From Apostichopus japonicus (taxonomy: Eukaryota > Echinodermata > Holothuroidea > Aspidochirotida > Stichopodidae): a stretch of 64,000 bases of DNA. Position 1 is the stretch's first letter, and every line of letters starts with the position of its first letter. The stretch spans positions 19,424,094-19,488,093 of the forward strand of contig NC_092563.1 of assembly GCF_037975245.1 (NCBI RefSeq), in the 5' to 3' direction. A program made the translations under genes and the position numbers. This document shows, one piece after another, positions 9,901 to 19,937 of this stretch. The notes beneath the pieces are model-generated. The model was not told where the DNA came from. It did no database searches and saw nothing but the letters and a program-made list of their open reading frames with translations.

Positions 9901-12900
9901 CTTTCAAGAAGAAGTTGTGGTTTTTGAAAGTAACCAATATACATTCATTCAAACAATTAAGTTTGTTTTTCGATGGCCTAGCTGTGAGATCTGTACTTGT
10001 GGTTTTCCCAAAAAATATAGGAGGAAGCAATTTGAAGGTTTCACGTCCCTGGCTGCAGTACGACTACTCACTAAGGCCGATAGACCTGGCCTGCGTAGCC
10101 TAACGTTACGGTACTCACCTACAAGGCTAAATTGATACATAAGTATTACAATGGAGGTCTGTTTTTACCTCCATGCTATTACTTACGCACGTATGGCAAG
10201 CCGTTTTACTTTTTATTCAATATTTAATGATATCTTTAATTATTTGATGACATCATTAAATCATTTCTTGATATCAATAATTCATTTAATGATATCATTA
10301 AATGAATTAGTGATATCAAGAAATGATTTAAAGATATCTTTAAATGTATTTGTGATATGTACATATCACTAATTCGAATTGGTGATATGTACATATCACT
10401 AATTCGATTTAAAGATATCAAAAAATATGACGTCATATTTACTGATATCACTAATTCGAATTGGTAATATGTACATATCACTAATTCGAATTACTGATAT
10501 CATGAAATATGACGTCATATTTACTGATATCACTAATTCGAATTAGTGATATGTACATATCATTAATTCGAATTAGTGATATGTACATATCATTAATTCG
10601 AATTAGTGATATCATCAAATATGACGTCATATTAACTGATATCAGTAATTCGAATTAGTGATATGTACATATCACTAATTCGAATTAGTGATAACAGTAA
10701 ATATGACGTCATATTTACTGATATCACTAATTCGAATTAATGATATGTACATATCACTAATTCGATTTAATGATATCAACAATTTTGACGTACATATCAA
10801 GAATTCGGCCATATTTAATGATATCATTAAATATGGCTGCGATATGTCTGGTTATACGGCGTAGTCTCAGTAACTCATCCGTACATAGGCCTTATGGAAC
10901 TAAGCTGGTGGGAGTTGGTATGGGTCTAGTGCAGTGCAGTATACATTACATTAGTTATACGGTAGGCTCAATACGTAAAACTGCTCTTAATATGGCGGGG
11001 ATTGAAGCTCAACCAGTTCTAGACAGAATATAATGCACTAACAGCACTGCACTGTACTTCCCGCCACATAATCCCAGGCGCTCAAACTGAGGGCTTAATT
11101 GATGATATCATTAAATATGGCCGAATTCGTGATATGTACGTCATATTTGATGATATCATTAATTGGAATTTATGATATCAAAAATTCGAATTAATGATAT
11201 CATTAAATATGGCCGAATTCGTGATATGTACGTCATATTTGATGATATAATTAATTGGAATTTATGATATCAAAAATTCGAATTAATGATATCATTAAAT
11301 ATGGCCGAATTCGTGATATGTACGTCATACTTTTTGATATCATTAATTTAAATACAGATATCTGAAATTGAATTTATGATATCTTGAATTAAATTATTGA
11401 TATCTATAATAGTTCATCTATTTTAAGATATCACAAATTCAATTCTTGATATCAGAAAGTTTAATTATGATATCATCAAATAAAATAATGATATCAATAA
11501 TTTCCTTGCACCAATTAATGATATCATCAAATATGACGTACATATCATTAAAACAATTTCAGATATCATGAAATAATTCATGATATCATTAAATAATTGT
11601 TGATATCATTAAATAATTGTTGATATCAATAAATACTGAATAAAAAATAAAATGGCTTGCCATACGCACGGCTCTCGCACAAGGCGCTCCATTTTAAAAC
11701 TCCCAAGTGTTTTGAAAATCACTGGACGTACGTAACTGCTATAACATATATCATAGTCCCGGACATATATTCAGTAACTTTTGGACACACGATGTGTGGG
11801 AAGTACCATGTCAGGCAACTCCAGTAGTATTTTATGGTGCTTTCATTGTACAACAAAACAATCCTTCGGACAACCAAATATGACCGCAAGGTTGTCCAAA
11901 GGACAATCTTAAAATTTTCTTAAGAATGAGCCCTGGCTATGAGAGAACCAACAGTTCCGCACAAGTTGAGAAACGAAAACAAATTTTGGTACAATAAAGA
12001 CATTAAGCATATAAGCTTCATTTTACCTTATATTAAACTAAAATTCATGCCATCAAGTTTAAAGTTCCACACAAAACTTTGCAAGACTATTGATACCATG
12101 TACAAGTTATGCATGTAGAGATCAATTGAGGTCACTGGAACCATTGCAGTAACCATATTGTCATACACTTCCTCCTTTTAAAGTGTTGATTTGTATCGAT
12201 TTATCTTCGCAAAAGATTGGTCTTTTGCGAAGATACTCTCCGCCAAGTGCGGAAGTATAACTTTGAAGCCACTGCTGAAGTCTCCAACTTTATATTAGAG
12301 GAATTTTCTTGAGATAGTGAAATTCAGTTAAATTAAAGTGCATGTATCTTTGAAATTTCAAAACAGAAAAGCCAAATCAGGGGACTGTACAACATATAAT
12401 TGTACACTATTCTAGGCATATCCTACAGTCTATATTGTAGATGGCAAGTCTCTGATTTCTAGATTATTTGAAGTGTACAACAGCAAATTACTGCCAAATT
12501 CTGAAGGGCGACGTTTGAAGTAGACTGGTTACCATATTGTTAACAAGTAGTTTCATTTAAACAACACCCTTTGTGTTCATTGAGAACTAGATGTGCAAGA
12601 ATGCTCGCAGACAATGATATGGGCTATCAGCCAAGCAAATCACAAGAAATTTTGAATGAAACATTGATTAGTTTTATTATGAAAATCTCTGTAATGTAAT
12701 TGTTGTTAACAAAGTACTTGCGTTGTTTGTTATAATTAATTAGTTTTCAAACAAATTCAATCATCTGTGCCAAGGATTGGAATTTGGGTTCTTTCAAGAA
12801 GAAGTTGTGGTTTTTGAAAGTAACCGAAAGATATTCATTCAAACAATTAAGTTTGGTGAACAAGTGTAATTCGTAACCAAGGAATTTGTAGATAGAATAA

Positions 12901-14235
12901 CGCTTCTTTACTTTGTGAATTTAGGAGGGAGAGGTGATGGATGTAACCAGAGGAGGGTCAATGGGAGTGAAGGCCTAAAATGTTCCCAGTTTATAGGTCA
13001 GCTAGGTAAATGGTAAGGTGCAAAAGTAGCATTGAGACAGGTAAGAGGAGCGCTGTACATTTTCCAAAACTATCAAGGAGCGTGAAATGTGTCCACTATT
13101 AGAGGGTCAATCAATCAAATCAATCTAGATTGGTATAATCATGCCAAAATACCTGGAGGAGGTAAAATGTTGAGAGAGGCTGCTAAGTTAGACAGCTTTG
13201 CGGTAGTAGAAGCATATCTCTGGCTTGGACGATGCACATTAGGAATGTGATTGTAGCTGTTTATGAGAAAAAGATTCGTTTCAATCCATCTCTCTCTCCA
13301 CAATTGAAAAAAAAAAACCTGCTAGTACAACTTCAATGAAACTTGGACAGAGTTGACCTGTGATGAAGAGACATATCGAGGTGTTCATGAATTTTATGTG
13401 CAAGGTCATTTAGGGGTCGGTCTAGTTAAGTCTTTGGAAATGCTTCTCGGTTCACGGACAGACATGTGGATGTATGCAAAAGTGATCATAATTATTGTCA
13501 AGTATGAAACAGTTAAACGACACTTCGGTCTATTCTTGAACTGTTAGTTCAAATTCTGCAAAAAAAAAGTGTAAGTTTTTTCACTGTTCTAAATTTTCCA
13601 ACTCATTACGTTTTCAATTATATATATTCATTTGCCTTTGTCGTTTACCTCCACTTGATTAAAAATCTGTTTAAAGTATCTCTTTCGAGAACCGGCTTTA
13701 GGTATCACAAATGACTTCGAGTTGTTTAAAATCATCTTTCATCTTTAGAGTAAGGCAAATATGTCACCAAAAACATAACTAGTATTTTTCGATACAGGTG
13801 AAAAACGCCTACAGTGGAATTACGACCTTCCTTACCGGTTTAGAACCTCTGCACATACAATCAGCGTCCATAGCCTAGTTGATATCCGCATATGGAGCGG
13901 GAGGCCCGGGTTCGAATCCCGGTGGAGGCTTGAATTTTTTTCACTGTTTTCCAACTCGTTACGTTTTCAATTATATATATATATATATTAACGACACTTG
14001 AACTTGCACAACAGATCTCACATTTAAAGGCTGACTAACAAAATCTTTTGTTTTCATTTCTTTTTGCAACATCTATTCTGGAATCCTAATTCTGGAAGCC
14101 TAATACCGCACATTTTCGATATAATGTAATTCTGCAGTTTTAATTTACCTTGCCTGTAATTTGATCATATTCGCATTTGTTAACGACACCTCCAATAGCA
14201 TGTGGCTCTTTGGACCGCAATGTATCGATTTCAGC

Positions 14236-14273
<38 letters not shown>

Positions 14274-14303
14274 GCTGAAATCGATACATTGCGGTCCAAA
14301 GAG

Positions 14304-14343
<40 letters not shown>

Positions 14344-14373
14344 GCTGAAATCGATACATTGCGGTCCAAAGAG

Positions 14374-14423
<50 letters not shown>

Positions 14424-14887
14424 GCTGAAATCGATACATTGCGGTCCAAAGAGCCACATGCTATTTTAATGGTTTAAACATCAGATGGTTTAAACATCAG
14501 AAACGATTTGCCGTCCCAGATAAACCAAAACAATTCCTTTACAATTACGACGGAATCGAATTAAAATAATCCGACGCGGATTAAAATAATCCGAATTTCT
14601 AAAACTTCTGCTCAATTCAGCAGAAATCAGTAAGTCGCTTTGCCTTTACAACTATGCCGACATCTTCTCTATAAAATAGTTTCAATTCCTGCTACTCCTT
14701 GTCACTTTCGGTGATCATGCACTGAAGAAGAGCTAGTTTTGCTCGAAAGCTCTGCAAAAACCAAACATTGGCTGTTTTACTTCCAATCACTTACCTAATT
14801 CAATTATTGTATCTCACTCGAGATCCAGCCTTTCTCTAAATGCAGCATAGTTGTTTAACAGTTTTTCCGTTATTCCTATATATATAT

Positions 14888-14955
<68 letters not shown>

Positions 14956-15587
14956 TTATATATGTGTGTGTGTGTGTTTATATAGTAAAGTAACATAGCC
15001 TATCAGCTGTGCACAATGACATAAGATGTTTACGTAACAGTGTATCAGGAAAAAGTAGAGCAAAATATCATTTTATAGACCTGGTTTATAGCATGGTACC
15101 TGATTGTATTAACATATACTTATAATTTATAACATGTATGTAGAGGACACACGCTTCTAGATGTGGTGGGACGTGTTACTTGGATTCGAGGTAGAGGGAG
15201 GAGAGGGGGGGGGGTGGGGAAGAGCAAAAAATAATGTTAAAACGTCTCAACAAAAGATGGACCCTCTGTAAATTCTCTCTAGACTAAAAGCTTCCTGTAT
15301 TAGAATGTTTTTCAACAATAGGGCGCTACAATATCATGTACAGAAATACTTTCATAGACAAAAAGGGAGATTTCTAATGTTTGAAAAGGGGACTCCATAA
15401 TGTCCCGCTGCCCCTGCATACGTTACTTTAATGCATACAATTTGACTTACCTGTAACGTTTGGAAGGTATCTTTGCCATTGTATCAGGTAACTTTCTCAA
15501 ATGTTTGCGAGTGACGTGTACTCCTATCGCCATCAATATCAAGGCGACCAAAGCCAAGCTCTTTAGCCAACAAGTGATTCGAGACAT
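5897..15587 (-). CDS. Sulfotransferase, type II membrane protein (two-exon model)
   Basis: Predicted 384-residue Golgi-type sulfotransferase that would transfer sulfate from PAPS to a carbohydrate acceptor. Exon 1 (15451-15587) gives the start ATG, a short basic tail and a single hydrophobic segment at about residues 9-26, i.e. a signal anchor. It ends in a strong GTAAGT donor, leaving two bases of a codon. Exon 2 (5897-6914) begins after an AG that supplies the third base, so phase fits; an alternative acceptor six bases further in (6908) also fits. Exon 2 carries the 5'-phosphosulfate loop PKSGGTT at about 128-134 and the 3'-phosphate motif [13 protein letters not shown] at about 201-213, as in the Sulfotransfer_2-like families (HS2ST/uronyl-2-sulfotransferase style). 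The acceptor has a poor pyrimidine tract, and the join spans 8.5 kb, so the pairing of exons is inference; the enzyme call for exon 2 is firm. Substrate unknown. Confidence 0.75.
6915..9581. other. Intron of the sulfotransferase model
   Basis: Mostly unique sequence. It contains a possible plus-strand start exon near 7441 (separate entry). Short open frames around 8500-9350 on both strands show no family motif and I do not call them. At about 7318-7340 a minus-oriented CCAAT box (ATTGG) precedes the 7441 ATG. Confidence 0.4.
7441..8983 (+). other. Possible spliced mini-gene or first exons of an unrecognised gene
   Basis: An ATG at 7441 opens a short frame reading [13 protein letters not shown] up to a GT at 7481, about 115 bp after an inverted CCAAT box. 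A strong pyrimidine-rich acceptor (ttttgttttggcag) ends at 8936. Joining 7480 to 8937 keeps phase and gives a 28-residue frame ending at the TGA at 8981-8983. The product is too short to recognise. It lies antisense inside the sulfotransferase intron. This may be chance; I give it only because promoter-like, start, donor and acceptor signals line up. Confidence 0.18.
9582..9965 (+). repeat. 384-bp direct repeat, copy A
   Basis: From agtgtacaac to caattaagtttg this matches 12472-12855 in the same orientation with only scattered substitutions. The two copies flank about 2.5 kb that contains the TIR element. Neither shows coding potential. The pair could be two copies of a dispersed element or a local duplication. 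Confidence 0.85.
10207..10845. repeat. Array of alternating perfect palindromes (block 1)
   Basis: The block is built from palindromic words: GATATC, GATATGTACATATC, a 16-bp word centred on TTCGAA (ACTAATTCGAATTAGT), and ATATGACGTCATAT. GATATC-type words recur at about 21-22 bp or 30 bp spacing. The octamer TGACGTCA occurs at 10428, 10510, 10622 and 10704, with spacings of 82, 112 and 82 bp. Nearly every segment is self-complementary, so the block can fold into many hairpins on either strand. Confidence 0.85.
11098..11630. repeat. 92-bp tandem repeat built of GATATC modules (block 2)
   Basis: A unit with GATATCATTAAATATGGCCG, GATATGTACGTCATATTTGA, a TTGGAATTT module and an AAAATTCGAATT module repeats with a period of about 92 bp for two and a half copies (to about 11335), then decays into GATATC-spaced AT-rich sequence up to the right terminal repeat. 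Confidence 0.75.
12202..12235. repeat. Perfect 15-bp hairpin
   Basis: TATCTTCGCAAAAGA (12202-12216) is followed by a TTGG loop and the exact reverse complement (12221-12235). It lies in noncoding sequence between the TIR element and direct repeat copy B. It could be a transposon terminus relic; function unknown. Confidence 0.8.
12472..12855 (+). repeat. 384-bp direct repeat, copy B
   Basis: Second copy of the unit at 9582-9965, same orientation. Both edges are sharp: sequences diverge immediately outside agtgtacaac on the left and ttaagtttg on the right. Confidence 0.85.
12856..13571. other. No gene recognised
   Basis: Unique-looking intronic sequence of the sulfotransferase model. A short plus-strand open frame near 13353-13547 has no motif and is not called. 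Confidence 0.4.
13572..13630 (+). repeat. SINE tail fragment
   Basis: The stretch with ttttttcactgtt, ccaactc and ttacgttttcaattatata matches the tail that follows the tRNA-like head of the SINE at 13864, but has no head of its own. It is likely a 5'-truncated copy of the same element. Confidence 0.5.
13864..13990 (+). mobile_element. tRNA-derived SINE
   Basis: The first 66 bp (13864-13929) form a tRNA-like head. An A-box-like TAGCCTAGTTGATATCC comes first, then a possible 4-bp anticodon stem (CCGC/GCGG). A perfect 5-bp T stem with TTCGAAT loop (B box GGTTCGAATCC) follows, and 6 of 7 acceptor pairs form. The head is followed by a non-tRNA tail ending in a short TA tract, shared with 13572-13630. 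The mispaired acceptor and attached tail favour a SINE over a functional tRNA gene. Confidence 0.65.
14194..14465. repeat. Inverted repeat with three linked (TA)n tracts
   Basis: A 45-bp sequence at 14194-14238 is the exact reverse complement of 14421-14465. Between them are two further copies of the inner 33-bp part in the right-hand orientation, each preceded by a (TA)n tract. The module containing GGACCGCAATGTATCGATTT is therefore present once forward and three times inverted. Open frames over this stretch are TA-repeat artefacts. Confidence 0.85.
14500..14815 (+). repeat. Possible retroelement end with hammerhead-like core
   Basis: CTGAAGA at 14722-14728 and GAAA at 14745-14748 flank a 4-bp stem (GAGC/GCTC). 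That matches the CUGANGA...GAAA layout of hammerhead ribozyme cores found in Penelope-like and related retroelements. Stem III and a cleavage triplet are not evident, so this is a resemblance only. Two copies of a gattaaaataatccga word lie at about 14557-14594. Confidence 0.25.
14876..14985. repeat. (TA)n then (TG)n microsatellite
   Basis: About 110 bp of nearly pure TA repeat ending in a short TG run and tttatatag. Confidence 0.95.
15451..15587 (-). CDS. Sulfotransferase candidate exon 1 (signal anchor)
   Basis: Encodes 45 residues starting MSRITCWLK, followed by a leucine/alanine/isoleucine-rich segment ending GVHVTRKH, then a Lys/Arg-rich stem. This is the layout of a Golgi type II signal anchor. 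The exon ends ...TACAG with GTAAGT following at 15450-15445. Its two-base overhang matches the phase needed at 6914. No other minus-strand gene lies between, which supports assignment to the sulfotransferase. Confidence 0.65.
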
Positions 15588-16132
15588 TTTGCCCAATAGG
15601 TTCTCCAACTTCCTGCTCTTCTGTATTGTCTTGAGAAGATGTTTCTCTTGTCTTGTTAGAAATGATGATGATTATGATTTATAATACACCTGTAACCAAC
15701 TGTTAATCTCGCTGTTTACTTCGCATTTCATCAACTCGGTCTCTCTATCTTAACTATATATAAATATATATATTAGTCAGAATCAGTGGAATGTTTAATT
15801 AATGTCGACCATAACCGTATGCTCCTCCCTTCTTTGAGAGAAGCAATAGGGATTCGAGCCAGTCCCAGAAGTATATACCTTCGGTTATTGTGATAGTTGT
15901 ACAAGCGACCGCCTTTTTCATTGTTCTTTCTTTGTGTGTATGTGTGCGTGTGTATTTAAGTATCATTTTCAATTCATAGTAATAAATTTGAAGGTGGGAC
16001 CTTTGGACAAAACTTGCGCAGATTGGTTAATTTAATAGGGAAGTTGTTACAGTGTATACGCATGGGCAGAAACATATTTTTGAGGTGATTTGCGGTTTGC
16101 TTTTTCAAATCAAATCTTACATATTTCACATA
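15588..16132. other. 5' flank of sulfotransferase exon 1
   Basis: No coding sequence. An AT-rich stretch with tatataaatatata at about 15755-15770 lies about 170-185 bp upstream of the minus-strand ATG and could serve as a TATA-type element, but AT-rich tracts are common here. I would not call a promoter. Confidence 0.3.
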
Positions 16133-16240
16133 TCGGTGTTAATATTGTCACCCTTGAAGCTATACTAACGAGACAATGGTTGCACTCATCGGTGTTAATA
16201 TTGTCACTCTTGAAGCTATAGTAACGAGACAATGGTTGCA
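16133..16240 (+). repeat. 56-bp tandem duplication
   Basis: The unit starting TCGGTGTTAATATTGTCAC and containing acgagacaatggttgca occurs at 16133 and again at 16189 with very few differences. Confidence 0.85.
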
Positions 16241-16755
16241 TGTTTGCTTTGTAAATAAATCATTACCAGATTATCAATAAAATGGCTGAAAGCGAGATTA
16301 TAACAGTATCCTGTATTATATATGAGATACTATATTGTTAGACTAAGCGATGGTACAAGTTTTAACGCGGTGGATACATGCAGGAACGTCGCTAGATGGG
16401 GCGGGGGGGGGGTGGGGTGTCTCACCCCCAATCTTGGTAAAACTGACGATAGTTGGAAAATTTGTCGGAATTTCCGGCTGTCGCACTCTAATTACTAGGC
16501 CTATTCATACATTCTTTTGATTGTGAATGACCTAAAAAATTCGGTCACAATTGACCTTTAATCAGTCATATTTACCACGTTTTCCTTGCCACTTTGAGAA
16601 CTTGTATCTCGCGATCCTTATACTCCACCATACAACACTTTGTATGTTTTTGAAAACTCTAAAAACAATGCCTAATAAAACTACTGTACAACGTTCGCCA
16701 GCTTCATTCGGTTTATTTATGTATCGTACTTATTTTGCTATTGGGTGGGTTTTCT

Positions 16756-16980
16756 GCAAAATGTCCAATTGACAACTTATCATATCTCGTCAATTGGACA
16801 TTTTGCTGCAAACTGATGTTTAATAGTTCACTTCATTCCATCTGAGCAATTGAACAATTTTCTGCAAAATGTTTAATTGACAACTTATCGTATCTCGTCA
16901 ATTCAACATTTTTCTGAAAAATGTTTAATTGTTCACTTTATTCCAAATGCTCAGTTGGAATGAAGTGAACAATTGAAAAA
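16756..16980. repeat. Cluster of three related hairpins
   Basis: A perfect 18-bp inverted repeat (16756-16773 with 16789-16806, 15-nt loop) is followed at about 16861-16920 by a diverged copy with the same loop sequence (aacttatc.tatctc). A third inverted repeat at about 16926-16976 has arms AATTGTTCACTTTATTCCAA and the matching complement with one mismatch around an 8-nt loop. The common core is caattg-rich. Confidence 0.75.
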
Positions 16981-16984
16981 AAAA

Positions 16985-19271
16985 CATGTGAGTAATAAAT
17001 AGCCCCCCTCCCCTCCACCCCAAGAAATAATATTAAGCAAGCTAGGAACAAGAAACTGCATTTTTGGGTTATTGAGAATGTCGTCGAATATAATTTGTTG
17101 AAAAAAAAGTGTTCCCCTTTGTTACATCAACATATAGCGTTTGTAGTCAGTAGTCCATGTAGCCTTTGATTTTATACTCAGTTGCTTACTTGTTTAACCA
17201 GAGTGATTAATAAGTTCGTGAAGTGAGGGCTAGTGGTACAAATGTATCGAAAAAGGTTCGAAACAAAAGTGCAGTCGCGAAAGATGGGGTGTCTGACTGA
17301 CACTGACCGTATCGTTGACGAGTAGCGCGGGTGGGGGGGGGGGGGGGTACAAGGCAGCTGTCGGAATTTTCTGGCCCCAAAACCTATCCAGTTGGAATTT
17401 CAGCCACTACTCCCTCCCCCCCCCCCCCCCAATCAACAGGCCTTAGCTATACGTCCCAGACTGGTACCTTCTGTGTTCCTATTCAGCTTATCGTTCATTC
17501 CAGAATAATATTTCTATTTCCATTGTACAATTACATTTTCCCCGTTAGCAAATTGAGAGGATTAGGGGGATACGGGGTAATGAATTCAAATAGGAGGTAT
17601 ACGGATATCTGTTTGACATTGTATCGTGGTATGTCCAGAACGATGAAACCAAATACCCCATGGGGACGAAGGGGGGGGGCGGGAGGAGAGACTGGAGTGA
17701 AGACTATGCGAAGTAGTGTACCACTCTAGTAGCCCATGATTCTGTGTGGCCATTTTTAGGTTTAACAGACTAATATGCACCTGCGAAATTTCTCCTGTAT
17801 GTTGTGGTAAGAAATGGGTTTTAAAAATTGGGTGGAGTACGTAGCTAATTGGCCTGACAAAATGTTAAATATTTTAAATATTATTGCTTGCATAAGGGAC
17901 CAGCTATTCTGAACAATAGATCCATGGGTGTGTCCGTGTCTTACTTTGTGATGTAAGTATTTTGCATTTTAAGAATTATTGAAACAGCTGGCAAGCAGTT
18001 ATGTCTGTCATTCAATATACGTCATTAAAACCATAAAAGATCTCTCAGCCATGACGCTATAGAAATAGAAATACTTCGGTATTCACACAAATTACAGGCA
18101 CGACGACGCTCAATGGAACTGCTACTATGAGAAGCATTTCCCTGGACGCACCAGTAGAAAAAATTGAGGCATGTGCAATAAATCTTCCTAGGTAATATGT
18201 TATGTTATTAACAATGATATATTTTTATCTTAGTTGCTACAGAATACCGATACTGTATCAGCTTATAGGCAGGGACGTACCTAGGACTGGTAGGACTAGG
18301 ATTGGGGTTGTAGGGTAAAAATAATTTGACTATGGTTAGTCTTTAAAGCACATAAATTCCGACTGCGGCACAAACTCGATCGCGCACGAAACGCAACATA
18401 TTTTCAGCCGTATTTTCGTGTCCGATCTTACGGTCATATGACGTCATGTTGAAATACAAACAGAAGGTAGGCTAAACAAACAAAGTTAGAGACATCAGTT
18501 GTCATAAATGAAAACCGTTGAAGTAAAAGTTATTAAATAAGACTTACAACTTGTAATACATGCATGACATCATATAGATTCTTACTTTCCTATTTCAATC
18601 TTTAACCCTAAATTAAACTAAATATTCACAGAAGCCCGGAATGCCACTGTTCGACAATTATTCACTGAAACTGGACCGAAAAGATACTAGGGAGAGGAGA
18701 AGTTTGTCATGTGTATTTCTTTGATATCACTGACATGTGACGTGATTCTCAAATGAGATCTAGGTCTACATACCTTCTACATAAAACACGCGTCCTTCGC
18801 ATTCTCGCAAAATGCGCTTTTCCCTTATACCCCTCCCCGCGACTGTCACCATTTTATCATTTCCACTCTGCTTTGTAAATCAGACACGCACGCATGATTT
18901 CGACATGGGGTCGAATTCACGATACTGATCTGTATCATGTGAGAAGAGTCTTTGGTGAGGGGTGGCTCCTTAATTTTCAATATTTGATGATGCCAAGTGG
19001 GAAATAATGGTCGTCCGAACCATTCGACCCCCCACCCCCCCCCCAGCGTATGGGCCTGTATATCTCATTTTTCGAAATGCCCTTGGATTCAAATCGGAGC
19101 AATCAGTTACACATCCATGCACTAAATTAGTTTTTGATCGCTCGTTCTTTTTACAGTCGCTTTTTGCGATCCCAAAATTTCTGGTATTATTTCCTCTGTC
19201 CCCCGCATGGTACATATGATCTTAGGTAGAATCGCGTAGCTAAATAGAATCTCAGTCGAAATGCCATGATA
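16985..19271. other. Noncoding, with G/C homopolymer runs
   Basis: No gene recognised. Long G or C runs lie at about 17330-17347, 17405-17430, 17671-17679 and 19030-19045. Open frames covering them are compositional artefacts. A ggacgtacctagg word near 18274 resembles the cgta-type ends of the G-run repeats. Confidence 0.45.
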
Positions 19272-19400
19272 GATATTTTTTTAAGAAAAGTCACCCAGGA
19301 AAGAACCTGGGCACGAAAACCAAACTACGGAACAACTGATCCGCTCTGTACCCCAGTCCCCTTGCATCGAGAATGTGACTGTGTGATCATTGTTGGGTGT
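19272..19400 (+). repeat. Dispersed short repeat, copy 2 of 3
   Basis: Best preserved of the three copies (others near 972 and 58556). It contains a small hairpin CCCAGG-AAAGAA-CCTGGG followed by CACGAAAACC and ends at ccccagtccccttg. Confidence 0.6.
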
Positions 19401-19500
19401 GTATCACTATCAGATACTACACATGATTTAAACCATAAGGCCGATAAGCGATGATAGGTAGTTGCTTAGCCAAGAAAGAAGCATGCTATTGTAAGTGAAA

Positions 19501-19870
19501 ATTCAGTTAGCACAGTTGCGAAAATGTTACTATTGGCGTTAAGGCAGTTTAACTCGCAAGAAGGTTACAAAAGAAAACGTGCTGTGTGGAAAAAAATGGA
19601 GCTATTATTAAGTTCAGTTAGCACAGTCTTAGAAAATGTTGCTATTGGCGTTAAGGCAGTTTATGTCGCAAGAAGCTAATATAAGAAAACGTGCCGTGTG
19701 GAAAATTGTTTGTAGTATTAGCACAGTTCTGTTGTCGGAAATATTGCTATTGGCGTTAAGGCAGCTTAACTCCAAGAAGGTTTTAAATTGTTTTAACTAA
19801 TACAAAGTTCAGTTAGCACAGCTATTGTGAAGTTGAGCTAGCAGAGTTGTTTGGAATGTATCTATTTGCG
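19501..19870 (+). repeat. Degenerate tandem repeat, period about 90-110 bp
   Basis: The words agttcagttagcacag, ctattggcgttaaggcag and aagaaaacgtgc.gtgtgg recur in order at about 19501, 19611, 19714 and (partial) 19806. Copies are diverged and the period drifts. Confidence 0.75.
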
Positions 19871-19937
19871 TTGAGTTGCTATTGAAGTGAGGGGAATTGA
19901 GCGTGCAATAAGGAGATGTGAAAAACTTCCAAGCGAG

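Larger units (their letters stand above)
10187..11669. mobile_element. TIR element packed with short palindromes
   Basis: Terminal inverted repeats of 36 bp lie at 10191-10226 (starting GTATGGCAAGCC) and 11630-11665 (ending GGCTTGCCATAC), with 33 of 36 positions complementary. A 4-bp direct repeat GCAC flanks both ends (10187-10190 and 11666-11669), consistent with a target-site duplication. The element is about 1475 bp and has no transposase-like frame, so it is non-autonomous. Inside, two blocks of palindromic repeats (10207-10845 and 11098-11630) bracket about 250 bp of non-palindromic sequence. Superfamily not assigned; several superfamilies produce 4-bp duplications. Confidence 0.78.

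Noticed and set aside
10187-11669. CRISPR array
   Set aside because: Palindromic repeats at regular spacing superficially resemble one, but the DNA is animal, the spacers are themselves palindromic, and terminal inverted repeats define a transposon.
9582-12855. LTR retrotransposon bounded by the 384-bp direct repeats
   Set aside because: No TG...CA ends, primer-binding site, polypurine tract or gag/pol remnants were seen between the repeats; the interior is a TIR element.
13864-13929. Functional tRNA gene
   Set aside because: The T arm is perfect but the acceptor has a mispair, the D arm is weak, and a non-tRNA tail shared with a second fragment follows, pointing to a SINE.
14140-14470. Open frames translating to long Tyr-Ile repeats, here and at 14814-14996, 43775-44160, 50355-50651, 55475-55879 and 58792-59099
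   Set aside because: They are translations of (TA)n microsatellites in several frames and strands at once, with no family sequence.
17331-17780. 132-codon plus and 64-codon minus frames
   Set aside because: They depend on poly-G and poly-C runs encoding glycine or proline and contain no domain.
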